Below are positions 55,906-64,000 of a stretch of DNA of 64,000 nt, one piece after another. The first letter of the stretch is position 1; every line of letters begins with the position of its first letter. The notes below the pieces were generated by a model. That model worked only from the letters and a program-made list of their open reading frames with translations. It was not told where the DNA came from and ran no database searches. The DNA lies in assembly GCF_018398395.1 (NCBI RefSeq), contig NZ_JAHCBF010000003.1, forward strand, positions 1 through 64,000, in the 5' to 3' direction. A program made the position numbers and the translations under genes. This DNA comes from Croceicoccus gelatinilyticus (lineage in GTDB: Bacteria; Pseudomonadota; Alphaproteobacteria; Sphingomonadales; Sphingomonadaceae).

Positions 55906-56742
55906 TTAGCCCCCGCGCGTCGGCAGGCCGGGACCGGCAGGGCGCGAGGTTAGGGACTCCGCATCGACGGGAACGTCACGGATCGTGCGCTCCTCGGTAG
56001 AGAGCGGCGCGACCTGCTGCCCGCCCACGGTGATGGTGAAAGCATCGGGACGGCCGGTCCAGATCTGCGGACCATCGGCATCTGCGGGAATGGTGAAAGT
56101 CTCGCCCTCTTCCATCTGCTTCTGGAAAAGCTGGCGGCCGGTGCGGTTGTAGAACTTCACCCAGACGCCTTCAACCGTTGCGGTAAAGGCGACTTCGCCC
56201 GTCGGCACGGCAGTTTCCGTCGGCGTCGGCGCGGCAGTGGGCGCAGTCGCGACAGCCTCGGTTTCATCCTGAAGCGTCGGCAGATCGGCGGCGGGGACGA
56301 AGAAGCCCTTCCAGGTGAAGGCCCCGACCACGACCAGCACGATCAGCAGCGCCGCGACGCCCCATGCCAGCTTCGAAGAAGGGACACGCGCCGGATCGCC
56401 CGGTTCCATGTAGTCGAGTTTGCGTTCGGGCACTTGCGGCGCGGCCACGCCCATTTCGTCGCGTACGCCTTCGACAATTTCCGTCTCATTGAGACCGAGC
56501 GCGCGGGCGTAGCTGCGTGCAAAGCCAACCGCGTAAGTCCGGCCCGGAAGGTCGGCAAAGCGGCCCTCTTCGATCGTGGTCAGGTGGCGTTCGGCAATCT
56601 TGGTCTTCTCGCCGATTTCCTCGCGAGAGAGACCTTGCTTCTCACGCTCCGCCTTAAGGCGGGCGCCGACGCTGATCGGGGCGGCCGATGCGGTCTCGGT
56701 CGTCTGGATTTCAGGCTCCGGTCCGTCTTCGATCTCGTCCAC
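55906..56742 (-). CDS. RodZ-like protein (cytoplasmic HTH, one TM helix, DUF4115)
   Basis: 278 residues. The N-terminal HTH of the RodZ type runs from RLKAEREKQGLSREEIGEKT to VGFARSYARALGL. One helix (VAALLIVLVVVGAFTW, about 132-147) is followed by a periplasmic linker rich in Thr/Pro and a DUF4115 domain (VWVKFYNRTGRQLFQKQMEEGETF). RodZ proteins link MreB to the envelope and shape the cell. GTG at 56742 is the start (AGGCGA before). It lies between ptsP and cpoB on the same strand. Confidence 0.8.
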   Translation of the reverse strand: MDEIEDGPEPEIQTTETASAAPISVGARLKAEREKQGLSREEIGEKTKIAERHLTTIEEGRFADLPGRTYAVGFARSYARALGLNETEIVEGVRDEMGVAAPQVPERKLDYMEPGDPARVPSSKLAWGVAALLIVLVVVGAFTWKGFFVPAADLPTLQDETEAVATAPTAAPTPTETAVPTGEVAFTATVEGVWVKFYNRTGRQLFQKQMEEGETFTIPADADGPQIWTGRPDAFTITVGGQQVAPLSTEERTIRDVPVDAESLTSRPAGPGLPTRGG

Positions 56743-56893
56743 TCGATTAGTCGCCTCTTGCTTGTGTCGCCTTGATCGCGAGGCAAGCGCGCCAAGGGGC
56801 GCAAGTCAAGCAACCCCCGAGGATTTCCCCTCTTTACTCACCTCAATGACCTAACCGGATGCGCGCCGGACCGTTCCCGCACCAGGAAAGGGA

Positions 56894-59170
56894 TTATTCC
56901 CACTCGATCCCGCGTTCCTCGGCCCACGAAATCAGCGAACCGCGAAGATCGGGCACCGGGTCGGCCAGCCAGCGTTCCATCGCGGCGGTAATTTCGCGCG
57001 TGTCGATCTTGCAGACCATTTCCTTGAGCGGCCCGACCGAGGCCGGAGTGATCGACAGCCGCCTGAGGCCAAGCCCGATCAAGGCCAGCGCCTCCAGCCT
57101 GCGCCCGCCCATTTCGCCGCAGACCGTGACGTCGATATTGTGCCCGTCGATGCTGCGGATGACGCGGCGCATGAAGCGCATGATCGACGGGGTCAGCCAG
57201 TCATAACGTTCGGCAAGCTTGGGGTTCGACCGGTCAGCGGCGAACAGGAACTGCGTAAGATCGTTCGTTCCGATCGACAGGAACGACAGCTTGGGCGCGA
57301 GCACGTCGAGCACTTCGGCCAGCGCGGGCACTTCCAGCATCGCGCCGTAGCGGATCTGTTCGGGCAGCATCTTGCGGCGCGAACGCAGGAATTCGAGCTG
57401 ACTTTCGAATACTTCCTTCGCGGCATCGAACTCCCACGGCTCGGACACCATCGGGAACATGACATTGAGCGTGCGGCCCGCAGCCGCCTCCAGCAGCGAA
57501 CGGGCCTGCGCCTTCATCAGGCCTTCGCGTTCGAGCGCGAGACGCAGGGCGCGCCAGCCCATCGCCGGGTTTTCATCGTCGAGCCCGTCTTCATCGCCAC
57601 GCAGATAGGGCAACGACTTGTCGCCGCCGATGTCGACGGTGCGGAACACCACCGGCTTTTCGCCCGCCGCTTCCAGCACGTCGCGGTAGAGCCGGGTCTG
57701 GCGGTCACGCTGCGGCAAGGTCGCGGAAACGAGGAACTGGAACTCTGTCCGGAACAGGCCGATGCCGTCCGCGCCGGTCATGTTGAGCATCGGCACGTCA
57801 TCGCGAAGGCCCGCATTGACCATGATCGTGATGCGCTCACCATCCTTGGTGCGCGGCTCGACCTCGCGCAGTGCGGCATAAGCGGCCTGGCGTTCGCGGT
57901 TCTTGGCCGACCGCGCCTCGAAAGCCTCGATCACGGCGGGGCCGGGGCGGACGTTGGCGATGCCCTGCGAAGCGTCGAGCAGGATTTCGTCCCCCTCACG
58001 CACGAAACCGCGCAGACCATGCACGCGGCCCAGCACCGGCACGCCCATGGCGCGCGCGACGATGACGACGTGAGCCGTCAGCGAGCCTTCTTCGAGGATC
58101 ACGCCCTTGAGCCGTCGCCGGTCATATTCCAGCAGTTCGGCAGGGCCGAGGTTGCGCGCGATCAGGATGGCATCGCCGCGAAGGCCCATCGTCGCAGCCG
58201 TACCGACCTGCCCCGAAACCATGCGCAAAAGCCGGTTCGACAGGTCTTCAAGGTCGTGCATGCGTTCCGCCAGCAGCGGATCATCGATCTGGCGCATGCG
58301 CATGCGGGTGCGCTGCTGCACGCGTTCGATCGCCGCTTCGGCGGTCAGGCCAGAATCGATGGCCTCGTTGATGCGGCGCGCCCAGCCCTCGTCGTAGGCG
58401 AACATCTTGTAGGTCTCGAGCACGGCCTCGTGCTCTCCGCCCACGCCGAATTCGGCCTGGCTCGCCATCTTGTCGATCTGTTCGCGCATCTTGTCGAAGG
58501 CGAGATAGACGCGCTGACGCTCTGCCTCGGTATCTTCGGCAACGACGTGTTCGATGTTGATGCGCGGCTGGTGGAATACCGCGTGGCCCGCAGCCAATCC
58601 CTTCACCAGCGGCAGGCCCGACAACTGCTGCGGATCGACGAAGTGCGGGCTGGCCGACAGCGAATCGTATTCGTCGATGAGGTCGGCGTTGCTGATCAGT
58701 TCGGCCAGCACCATCGCCACCGTCTGCAGCGCCTCGATCTCGACATCGGCATAGCGGCGCGGCTCGACATGCTGCACGACCAGTGCGCCCACCGCGCGTT
58801 CGCGGCGCACGATCGGAACGCCTGCGAACGAATGGAATTTTTCTTCGCCCGTTTCGGGGCGGTAGAGGAAGTCCGGGTGGGCCGCTGCCTCGGCCAGGTT
58901 CAGCATTTCCACGTTCTTCGCGATCGTGCCGACAAGGCCTTCGCCGATGGCAAGCCGCGTGACGTGGACTGCGCTTTGTTCAAGACCGCGCGTTGCGAAG
59001 AGTTCGAGCATGCCTTCGCGCAGCAGGTAGATTGAGCAGACCTCGCTATCGAGGTTTTCACCGATGATATCGACGACCTGGTTCAGCTTGGCCTGCGCGT
59101 TCGCGCGCGAGGCCATGACCTCGTGCAGGTTGGTGAGGATCGAGCGGGCGGCTGTTACGGCGGATTCCAT
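56894..59170 (-). CDS. ptsP: Phosphoenolpyruvate-protein phosphotransferase PtsP (EI-Ntr)
   Basis: 758-residue first enzyme of the nitrogen-related PTS. It transfers phosphate from PEP to the Npr carrier. A GAF sensor domain covers residues about 10-150 (EVCSIYLLREGMLELFATRG). The swivelling His domain has EEGSLTAHVVIVARAMG with the active His near residue 366, then the PEP-binding barrel with LFRTEFQFL, RTVDIGGDKSLPYL and the C-terminal FLSIGTNDLTQFLFAADRSN and MGGRRLEALALIGLGLRRLS. Start ATG at 59170. It is read alone upstream of the rodZ-like gene. Confidence 0.94.
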   Translation of the reverse strand: MESAVTAARSILTNLHEVMASRANAQAKLNQVVDIIGENLDSEVCSIYLLREGMLELFATRGLEQSAVHVTRLAIGEGLVGTIAKNVEMLNLAEAAAHPDFLYRPETGEEKFHSFAGVPIVRRERAVGALVVQHVEPRRYADVEIEALQTVAMVLAELISNADLIDEYDSLSASPHFVDPQQLSGLPLVKGLAAGHAVFHQPRINIEHVVAEDTEAERQRVYLAFDKMREQIDKMASQAEFGVGGEHEAVLETYKMFAYDEGWARRINEAIDSGLTAEAAIERVQQRTRMRMRQIDDPLLAERMHDLEDLSNRLLRMVSGQVGTAATMGLRGDAILIARNLGPAELLEYDRRRLKGVILEEGSLTAHVVIVARAMGVPVLGRVHGLRGFVREGDEILLDASQGIANVRPGPAVIEAFEARSAKNRERQAAYAALREVEPRTKDGERITIMVNAGLRDDVPMLNMTGADGIGLFRTEFQFLVSATLPQRDRQTRLYRDVLEAAGEKPVVFRTVDIGGDKSLPYLRGDEDGLDDENPAMGWRALRLALEREGLMKAQARSLLEAAAGRTLNVMFPMVSEPWEFDAAKEVFESQLEFLRSRRKMLPEQIRYGAMLEVPALAEVLDVLAPKLSFLSIGTNDLTQFLFAADRSNPKLAERYDWLTPSIMRFMRRVIRSIDGHNIDVTVCGEMGGRRLEALALIGLGLRRLSITPASVGPLKEMVCKIDTREITAAMERWLADPVPDLRGSLISWAEERGIEWE

Positions 59171-59320
59171 CGTGCCTTGCGTTAAAGCACATGCGAGGTG
59201 TTTTTGCGAAATGGAAAGCGTTCAAAAGGCTGGCCGACGCCGCAAACCGACCTGACGGAAAAGGAAACGCCCCCGGCCAACAGGCGCGAGGGCGTTCGGT
59301 TCCTTTAGTTCGGATTGAAC

Positions 59321-59476
59321 TCAGTGAAGCGAAATGGCCTCCTTGATCTTCAACTTGGCCCGCTTCAGCTCCTGGATTCTTGCACTATCGGGCGCGGGGC
59401 GCGCCTGCTCGTTGCGAAGCTCCCGGTCCAGACCGGCATGCTTTGACTGAAGAGCGGTGATGTGCGTCGATTCCAT
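59321..59476 (-). CDS. YdcH/DUF465-like small protein, 51 aa
   Basis: A coiled-coil protein of 51 residues: HITALQSKHAGLDRELRNEQ, then RIQELKRAKLKIKEAI, the usual DUF465 pattern. AGGAGAAAGCC precedes ATG at 59476. It is one of two such genes here, the other lies 290 bases away on the plus strand. The role is unknown. Confidence 0.78.
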   Translation of the reverse strand: MESTHITALQSKHAGLDRELRNEQARPAPDSARIQELKRAKLKIKEAISLH

Positions 59477-59763
59477 GGCTTTCTCCTGCGTTGGTTGACG
59501 TTGTTCCCCTGAACCTTCTTTCGTCCAATTTTCGTCGGCAGTGCGACTCACGTCGCCTTCGCTTCCGACATCAGTAATGGAACACAAAGTTTCACGATTG
59601 CGAAGAGTGTTGCAGGAATATTTCGATAAATCGGGCAAGATCAAAGGGTGAGCCGAATTGCCGGGCGACGGACCGATTGCGCGCGGCGGCAGGTCGTGCG
59701 AAAGAGCGCTCGCCCGCACGGGAGCGGGGTGGTTCGAACGATAATGCACAGGGCAGCGCTCGC

Positions 59764-59958
59764 ATGACCGAAGACGAGATGCGCAAGCGGCTTGAGATCC
59801 TGAAGGTCGAACATCGCGACCTCGACGCCGCGATCGCCGCCCTGGCAGAGAACCCTTCGGCGCAGCTTCAGGTCGCCCGCCTGAAAAAGCGCAAGCTGGT
59901 GCTGAAGGACCAGATCGCGATGATTCAGGACGCGCTGATCCCCGACATCATCGCCTGA
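59764..59958 (+). CDS. YdcH/DUF465-like small protein, 64 aa
   Basis: 64 residues: MTEDEMRKRLEILKVEHRDL and ARLKKRKLVLKDQIAMIQD, the same coiled-coil pattern as the 51-aa gene but more acidic at its N-terminus. Start ATG at 59764. It diverges from that paralogue and its stop touches the convergent permease gene. Function not known. Confidence 0.8.
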   Translation: MTEDEMRKRLEILKVEHRDLDAAIAALAENPSAQLQVARLKKRKLVLKDQIAMIQDALIPDIIA

Positions 59959-60717
59959 TCAGCGCAGCGCGCTCCAGATCCCGAATGAGCTGGTCGCTGC
60001 CAGCACGAAGCCTACGAAAATCAGCATCGGTTTCAACGGGATGCGCTTTGCAGCCCATGCCCCCAAAGGTGCAGCCGCGACCCCGCCGATAATGAGGCCC
60101 AACGTTGCCCCTAGCAGGTCCGCGATTCCCAGATGCGCGATGAATGTCGCCGACACCGCGATCGTCAGGAAGAACTCGACCGAGTTGACCGTGCCGATCA
60201 CGCGGCGCGGCTCCACGCCCTGCACCAGCAGGTTCGAAGTGACGACAGGTCCCCAGCCGCCCCCGCCAGCCGCATCGAGAAACCCGCCAAGAAGGCCGAG
60301 CGGCGAGACATGTTTCGCCTCGCGCGGTTTGGGCGGCCAGAACACGCCGCGCACGAAGATGTAGAGGCCGATGAGCGCGAGATAGCCCAGAACGAAGGGC
60401 TTCACGATCGAGGCGTCGATGTTGGTGAGCAGATACGCCCCCGTCACCCCGCCCGCCATGCCGGGCAGAAGCAGCTTGAAGAACAGCGCCTTGTCGATGT
60501 TGCGATGGAGAAGGTGGCTGATGCCCGAACTAGCCGTCGTGAAGCATTCGACGACGTGGACTTTCGCCGATGCCAGCGCAGGCGGCAGGCCCAGCACGCC
60601 CACCAGCAGCGTATTGCAGATTACCCCGAAGGCCATGCCCAGCGCGCCGTCAACAAGCTGCGCGGCAAAGCCGATCGCTATGTAGGGCAGAAGCTGTTCG
60701 ACGAACGTGAAGTCCAT
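59959..60717 (-). CDS. Sulfite exporter TauE/SafE family permease
   Basis: 252-residue inner-membrane permease with about eight helices in two halves. Family motifs include AAQLVDGALGMAFGVICNTLL near the start and LGLLGGFLDAAGGGGWGPVV in the second half, each a signature repeat of TauE/SafE. Substrates of the family are sulfite and sulfur-containing organic anions, but specificity cannot be read from sequence. Its stop touches the DUF465 gene. Confidence 0.85.
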   Translation of the reverse strand: MDFTFVEQLLPYIAIGFAAQLVDGALGMAFGVICNTLLVGVLGLPPALASAKVHVVECFTTASSGISHLLHRNIDKALFFKLLLPGMAGGVTGAYLLTNIDASIVKPFVLGYLALIGLYIFVRGVFWPPKPREAKHVSPLGLLGGFLDAAGGGGWGPVVTSNLLVQGVEPRRVIGTVNSVEFFLTIAVSATFIAHLGIADLLGATLGLIIGGVAAAPLGAWAAKRIPLKPMLIFVGFVLAATSSFGIWSALR

Positions 60718-60833
60718 GGGCCAAGTCTCGCGGGGCAGGATTGCCGCGCAGGCTCGTAAGGCCGGGACCGGTTCGAACAGAAGGCAGATTTACATGGCGC
60801 GCGCAAAGTCCAGCTTTTGCGCGGCCCTGCCAA

Positions 60834-61532
60834 TCACTTGCGACGATAGCGGAAGTACCAGACCTCGTGACCCAGCCGGCGGGCCTTGGCCTCGTACCTC
60901 GTTTCGGGCCAGCCGCCGGGGCGGACCAGAAAATCTTCGGGCTTTTCGCAGAGCCAGTCGAACTTGTCGGAATGGCGTTGCATGACCATCAGGGCATGGC
61001 GGACATAGACCGGGTGATCGGTGCCGAACCGGAATTCGCCGCCCGGCTTGAGCTTGGCCGCGATCATCTCGACCGGACCGTCGTTCATCATGCGCCGCTT
61101 GGCATGGCGCGCCTTGGGCCAGGGATCGGGATGCAACAGGTAGGCGAAGGACAGCGAACCGTCGGGCACGCGTGACAGCACTTCCAGCGCATCGCCGTGA
61201 TGGATGCGAACATTGGCAAGCTTGCCTTCTTTCACGTGGACCAGCGCCTGCGCGACGCCGTTCACGAAAGGCTCTGCCCCGATAAAGCCGTGATCGGGCA
61301 GCATGTCGGCGCGGTAGGCCATGTGCTCGCCCCCGCCAAAGCCGATCTCGAAATGCATCGGCCGGTCGTATCCGAACAGCGCCTCTGCCGTGACCGGCCC
61401 TTCTTCGGGCACCGCGATCTGGGGCAGCAGGGTATCGACAAGGTCCTGCTGGCCCGCGCGCAGGGGCTTGCCTTTCGCCCGGCCATAGAGCCGGTTGAGC
61501 GTTGTCGGATCGCCTTCCTTGTGTGCCGTCAT
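60834..61532 (-). CDS. trmB: tRNA (guanine-N7-)-methyltransferase TrmB
   Basis: 232-residue SAM-dependent enzyme making m7G46 in tRNA. The SAM motif EIGFGGGEHMAYRADMLP, then GAEPFVNGVAQAL, and the family motif YLLHPDPWPKARHAKRR are clear, with FRFGTDHPVYVRHALM downstream. ATG at 61532 starts with MTAHKEGD; the longer frame reaches 61565. It diverges from the DUF1275 gene. Confidence 0.92.
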   Translation of the reverse strand: MTAHKEGDPTTLNRLYGRAKGKPLRAGQQDLVDTLLPQIAVPEEGPVTAEALFGYDRPMHFEIGFGGGEHMAYRADMLPDHGFIGAEPFVNGVAQALVHVKEGKLANVRIHHGDALEVLSRVPDGSLSFAYLLHPDPWPKARHAKRRMMNDGPVEMIAAKLKPGGEFRFGTDHPVYVRHALMVMQRHSDKFDWLCEKPEDFLVRPGGWPETRYEAKARRLGHEVWYFRYRRK

Positions 61533-61643
61533 GGCCGCTACCCTTCCTGACAAGTGGCCTTCCAAACAAGTGCGCGCCGATGGCGGGGATCAGCCTGCGG
61601 GTCAAGGGGCCCCTTGCCGCCCCTGCGCACTGGCGCTAGCCAA

Positions 61644-62288
61644 ATGCCCATGCTCCAGCATTCGCGCACGGCCCGCATGCTCGCTTTCGCGATTGCCGCG
61701 ATCGCAGGCTATGTCGATGCCGTGGGCTTCCTGGGATCGGGAGCGTTCTTCGTCTCATTCATGAGCGGGAATACCACCCGGCTCGGTGTCGGCATTGCCG
61801 GCGACGGCAGCGCGGCGGCGATTGCCGCGGGGCTGATCGCGTGCTTCGTGGCGGGCGTGACCGTGACCTCGCTGCTGCGGCGGCGGATGGCCGAGGCGAG
61901 GAAGCCCGGCCTGACCCTCGCCTTCTGCGCAGGTCTGCTGACGGTCGCAACGCTAGCTCTCGGCGTTTCGGCCAGTATCGCGCCGTTCATGCTACTCGCC
62001 TTCGCGATGGGCGGCATCAACCTCGCGCTGGAGAACGAGGGCGAGGTGCGGTTCGGCCTCACTTACATGACCGGCACGCTGATCAAGCTCGGCACGCGGC
62101 TGGCCGACGCGCTGGCGGGAGAGCCCCGCGCCGACTGGTTGCCGCTCCTGCTGCTCTGGCTCGCCCTGTCCGGCGGGGCCATCCTCGGCGGCGTCGCCTA
62201 TGAGGCACTGGCCATGAACGCGCTCTGGCCCGCCGTTGCCGGTGTTTGGGTTCTGGCCGGATTTAGCCTGCTCACCCGAAAGGCCTGA
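61644..62288 (+). CDS. DUF1275 (YoaK) family membrane protein
   Basis: 214-residue protein with about six helices. Family motifs: AIAGYVDAVGFLGSGAFFVSFMSGNTTRLGV near the start and FMLLAFAMGGINLALENEGE in the middle, with GLTYMTGTLIKLGTRLADAL. The function of DUF1275 is unknown. ATG at 61644 is preferred over 61554. It converges on the haloperoxidase-like gene, with four bases between stops. Confidence 0.88.
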   Translation: MPMLQHSRTARMLAFAIAAIAGYVDAVGFLGSGAFFVSFMSGNTTRLGVGIAGDGSAAAIAAGLIACFVAGVTVTSLLRRRMAEARKPGLTLAFCAGLLTVATLALGVSASIAPFMLLAFAMGGINLALENEGEVRFGLTYMTGTLIKLGTRLADALAGEPRADWLPLLLLWLALSGGAILGGVAYEALAMNALWPAVAGVWVLAGFSLLTRKA

Positions 62289-62292
62289 CCCC

Positions 62293-63513
62293 TCACTCCT
62301 TCAGCGGCGGCATCAGTTTCAGCGTCTCGCCCGCGATCCGCTTGCCCAGAGCCTCTGCCGCATCGTTCGAAAAACGGTAATGCACACCGCCAAGAATGCG
62401 CGATTGCGACACGTCCTTTGTCCAGTCGTCAAAGGTCGGCAACACCTGCACGGCTGCATAATCGAGCGAGCGCGAGGCCACTTGCACTCCGCCGGGCGGA
62501 GCATTTCCCGCTTCCTGCTTCAGCACCTCGGCGGTCGCAGCCGCATAGCTGCAGTGCGCGCAGGGGTATTCGGGGAAGTTCGGCGTGTAGATGAAGGACT
62601 GCCAGTCGGCATCGATCTCGGTCGCGGGGTTGCCGTCCTCGTCCGCATTGCGGATCGCGGTCTGGGGCCGCCAGAAATTGTAGTGCAGCTTGGCCGCCGA
62701 AGTAACGACGCCGGTATCGTCGCCCGCCATGTAAGCCAGCGCCACCATGCGCGCGTTCTGAACCGTCGTGCGGCCTGGAAGATCAGCGATGGCGCGCAAG
62801 GTCGGGATGATTACCGGCGTGATGCGATAACGCGCGATGCGGCTTTCCACCTCACTGCGATCGGCGCCTTCCTTCCCGCCGATACGCTTCACTTCGTTGA
62901 GGTCACGTGCCCACACCTTGCTAGTGAGCGCGGGCGGCGGCGGGGGCATGTAGGCGGCGACGCTCTCGATCGACCAGAGCGGCATGACCGTCATCTCGTC
63001 CCGGATCGAGGGCAAGACCACCGGCACCCAAACACCCGGCGCAGTGCGGGGACGGTAAGTCACGGCCTTCACGCCATCGGGGATCTTGCCAGTGCCCAGC
63101 ACGCGGGTTGCCGCCGCCTTGCCTGCCTCCACACCGATCTCACGACTGGCCTTGTCGGTGACCATCGACATGGCGAGTTGATAGCTGCCGTCCATCTCAC
63201 CCTTTGCGGCGGGAAAGCGGGCCGAAAGCACTTCGTAGGCCGCAGTGACAACCGCCGCCTCGACCGAACCGCCCTCTGGCGCACGTTCCAGCTTCAGATA
63301 GCTTTCGTATTGCGGATCAACCGCGTTCGCTGCCTCGAACATGGCGAGCGCGACTTGTGTCTGGGCGAACCAGCCCTCAGGCGACCAAGGCGACTTGTCA
63401 TCGGCATCGACCACGCGGGCCAGCTCCGCCCAGTCGGTCACGATATCGGCCCGTGCCGGTGCAGCCACCCCAAGCACGCAGGCGGCCGCAGCCGCCATGA
63501 ATATCTTTCGCAT
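62293..63513 (-). CDS. PAP2/vanadium-haloperoxidase-like secreted protein
   Basis: 406 residues. A signal peptide (MAAAAACVLGVAAPARA) makes it periplasmic. The active-site motifs follow those of the haloperoxidase branch: KX6RP as KLHYNFWRP, a second motif EYPCAHCSYAAATAEV with PCAH in place of PSGH, and SRILGGVHYRFSNDAA as SRX5H. These bind phosphate or vanadate. It may be an acid phosphatase or haloperoxidase; nothing in the sequence decides. ATG at 63513 puts the signal peptide first. Confidence 0.78.
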   Translation of the reverse strand: MRKIFMAAAAACVLGVAAPARADIVTDWAELARVVDADDKSPWSPEGWFAQTQVALAMFEAANAVDPQYESYLKLERAPEGGSVEAAVVTAAYEVLSARFPAAKGEMDGSYQLAMSMVTDKASREIGVEAGKAAATRVLGTGKIPDGVKAVTYRPRTAPGVWVPVVLPSIRDEMTVMPLWSIESVAAYMPPPPPALTSKVWARDLNEVKRIGGKEGADRSEVESRIARYRITPVIIPTLRAIADLPGRTTVQNARMVALAYMAGDDTGVVTSAAKLHYNFWRPQTAIRNADEDGNPATEIDADWQSFIYTPNFPEYPCAHCSYAAATAEVLKQEAGNAPPGGVQVASRSLDYAAVQVLPTFDDWTKDVSQSRILGGVHYRFSNDAAEALGKRIAGETLKLMPPLKE

Positions 63514-63593
63514 GGTTCCCCCTTCCATCCGACCCTGGGGGGGAAGCCTATCACCCTATCGGCAAAACGGAAAACGTCTGCTGTAGGCACGAA

Positions 63594-63624
63594 AAAAGGG
63601 CAGGCGGTGGGGCGCCTGCCCTTT
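63594..63624 (-). terminator. Rho-independent terminator downstream of ctrA
   Basis: AAAAGGGCAGGCG (63594-63606) pairs with CGCCTGCCCTTTT (63613-63625 nearly). On the minus strand the hairpin ends in T from the A run at 63592-63597. It serves ctrA, whose stop lies 51 bases before it. Confidence 0.85.
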
Positions 63625-63675
63625 TCGGGGGAATGTCCGCCGTGAAGTGGGCAGCGGACTTGTTATCCGGATGGA

Positions 63676-64000
63676 TCAGGCGGCCTGCGCCTCTGCGCCC
63701 GGATCGCGCAGCACGTAGCCACGGCCCCAGACGGTCTCGATGTAGTTGTCGCCGCTGCATGCCGTCGCCAGCTTCTTGCGCAGCTTGCAGATGAAGACGT
63801 CGATGATCTTCAGTTCCGGCTCGTCCATCCCGTTATAGAGGTGGTTGAGGAACATTTCCTTGGTCAGCGTCGTGCCCTTGCGCAGCGAGAGCAGTTCCAG
63901 CATCGCGTATTCCTTGCCGGTCAGGTGGACGCGGGCGCCATCGACTTCGACCGTCTTGGTGTCGAGGTTAACCGAAAGCTTGCCCGTCTTGATGACCGAC
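63676..64000 (-). CDS. ctrA: Cell cycle response regulator CtrA (C-terminal part)
   Basis: The frame is open through the right edge, so the N-terminal receiver domain lies outside. The visible 107 residues are the OmpR/PhoB-type DNA-binding domain with the CtrA signature: [27 protein letters not shown], then [33 protein letters not shown] and [15 protein letters not shown] (read in parts). CtrA is the master regulator of the alphaproteobacterial cell cycle, and finding it here is strong evidence for the class. The C-terminal AEAQAA tail resembles the usual proteolysis tag. Confidence 0.93.
   Translation of the reverse strand, partial: SVIKTGKLSVNLDTKTVEVDGARVHLTGKEYAMLELLSLRKGTTLTKEMFLNHLYNGMDEPELKIIDVFICKLRKKLATACSGDNYIETVWGRGYVLRDPGAEAQAA

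Noticed and set aside
57140-59035. 631-codon plus-strand ORF opposite ptsP
   Set aside because: It is the complement of a full, motif-rich ptsP gene; the translation is His/Arg/Gln-rich with no domain, as expected for high-GC antisense frames.
62236-63645. 469-codon plus-strand ORF opposite the haloperoxidase-like gene
   Set aside because: Overlaps the end of the DUF1275 gene and the whole secreted protein gene; composition is that of an antisense frame.

Overview
The window is high-GC alphaproteobacterial chromosome carrying one integrated mobile element. A partial ctrA at the right edge, adjacent metX-metW, a tyrA-hisC pair arranged like the tyrosine operon of Zymomonas, cpoB-tilS-ftsH in series, ptsP, tandem ydcH-like genes and many short GC-rich ORFs point to the order Sphingomonadales, probably an Erythrobacter/Novosphingobium-like marine sphingomonad. 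This is judged from gene content and remembered family relationships, not from a database search.

Left chromosomal flank (1-10200): the 3' end of a large adhesin with SdrD/Cna-B-type repeats, its probable type I secretion pair (ABC ATPase/permease and HlyD-type adaptor), a LuxR-type regulator, an MscS-family channel, a periplasmic prolyl-oligopeptidase and a YbjQ protein ending in a strong terminator.

Mobile element (about 10218-33619, 23.4 kb): an integrative and mobilizable element inserted in the 3' end of tRNA-Leu(CAG). A P4-type tyrosine integrase lies beside the tRNA, and 19 bp of the tRNA 3' end is repeated at the far end. From left to right it holds a nucleotidyltransferase-fold gene behind a palindrome, a gene broken by one in-frame stop, an AlpA-type regulator, a MobF transfer module (small accessory protein, TraD/VirD4-like coupling protein, TrwC/TraI-like relaxase, no mating-pair genes) and a dense block of defence cargo. 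The cargo is (a) a four-gene coupled operon around a MutL/MORC-like GHKL ATPase that ends in a DUF6339-like protein, (b) a Dcm-Vsr-EcoRII-type restriction-modification operon with an elaborate palindromic leader, (c) a Pycsar system made of a single-domain cyclase and a cNMP-binding/TIR effector, and (d) a second Pycsar-like operon made of a tandem-domain cyclase, a cysteine-rich protein and a PycTM-type membrane effector. Small conserved genes (a 61-aa protein plus DUF3768, and a 74-aa protein) separate the modules.

The most interesting content is the cargo. The second Pycsar operon has an extra cysteine-rich gene and a cyclase whose two halves appear to build one composite catalytic site. 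The GHKL/DUF6339 operon lacks the Z1 helicase usually recalled beside such genes.

Right chromosomal flank (33882-64000): tRNA-Leu(GAG), a zinc-ribbon/DUF3426-like protein, ftsE-ftsX, a YdcF-like protein, plsC, the tyrA-hisC pair, metX-metW, dnaB, several hydrolases, a CNNM/CorC-type transporter, a cardiolipin-synthase-like PLD protein, rpoZ, a DUF3667 protein, two lipoproteins, then the minus-strand series ptsP, rodZ-like, cpoB, tilS, ftsH. It ends with two DUF465 proteins, a TauE/SafE permease, trmB, a DUF1275 protein, a PAP2/haloperoxidase-like protein and ctrA. Nothing in this flank looks foreign.
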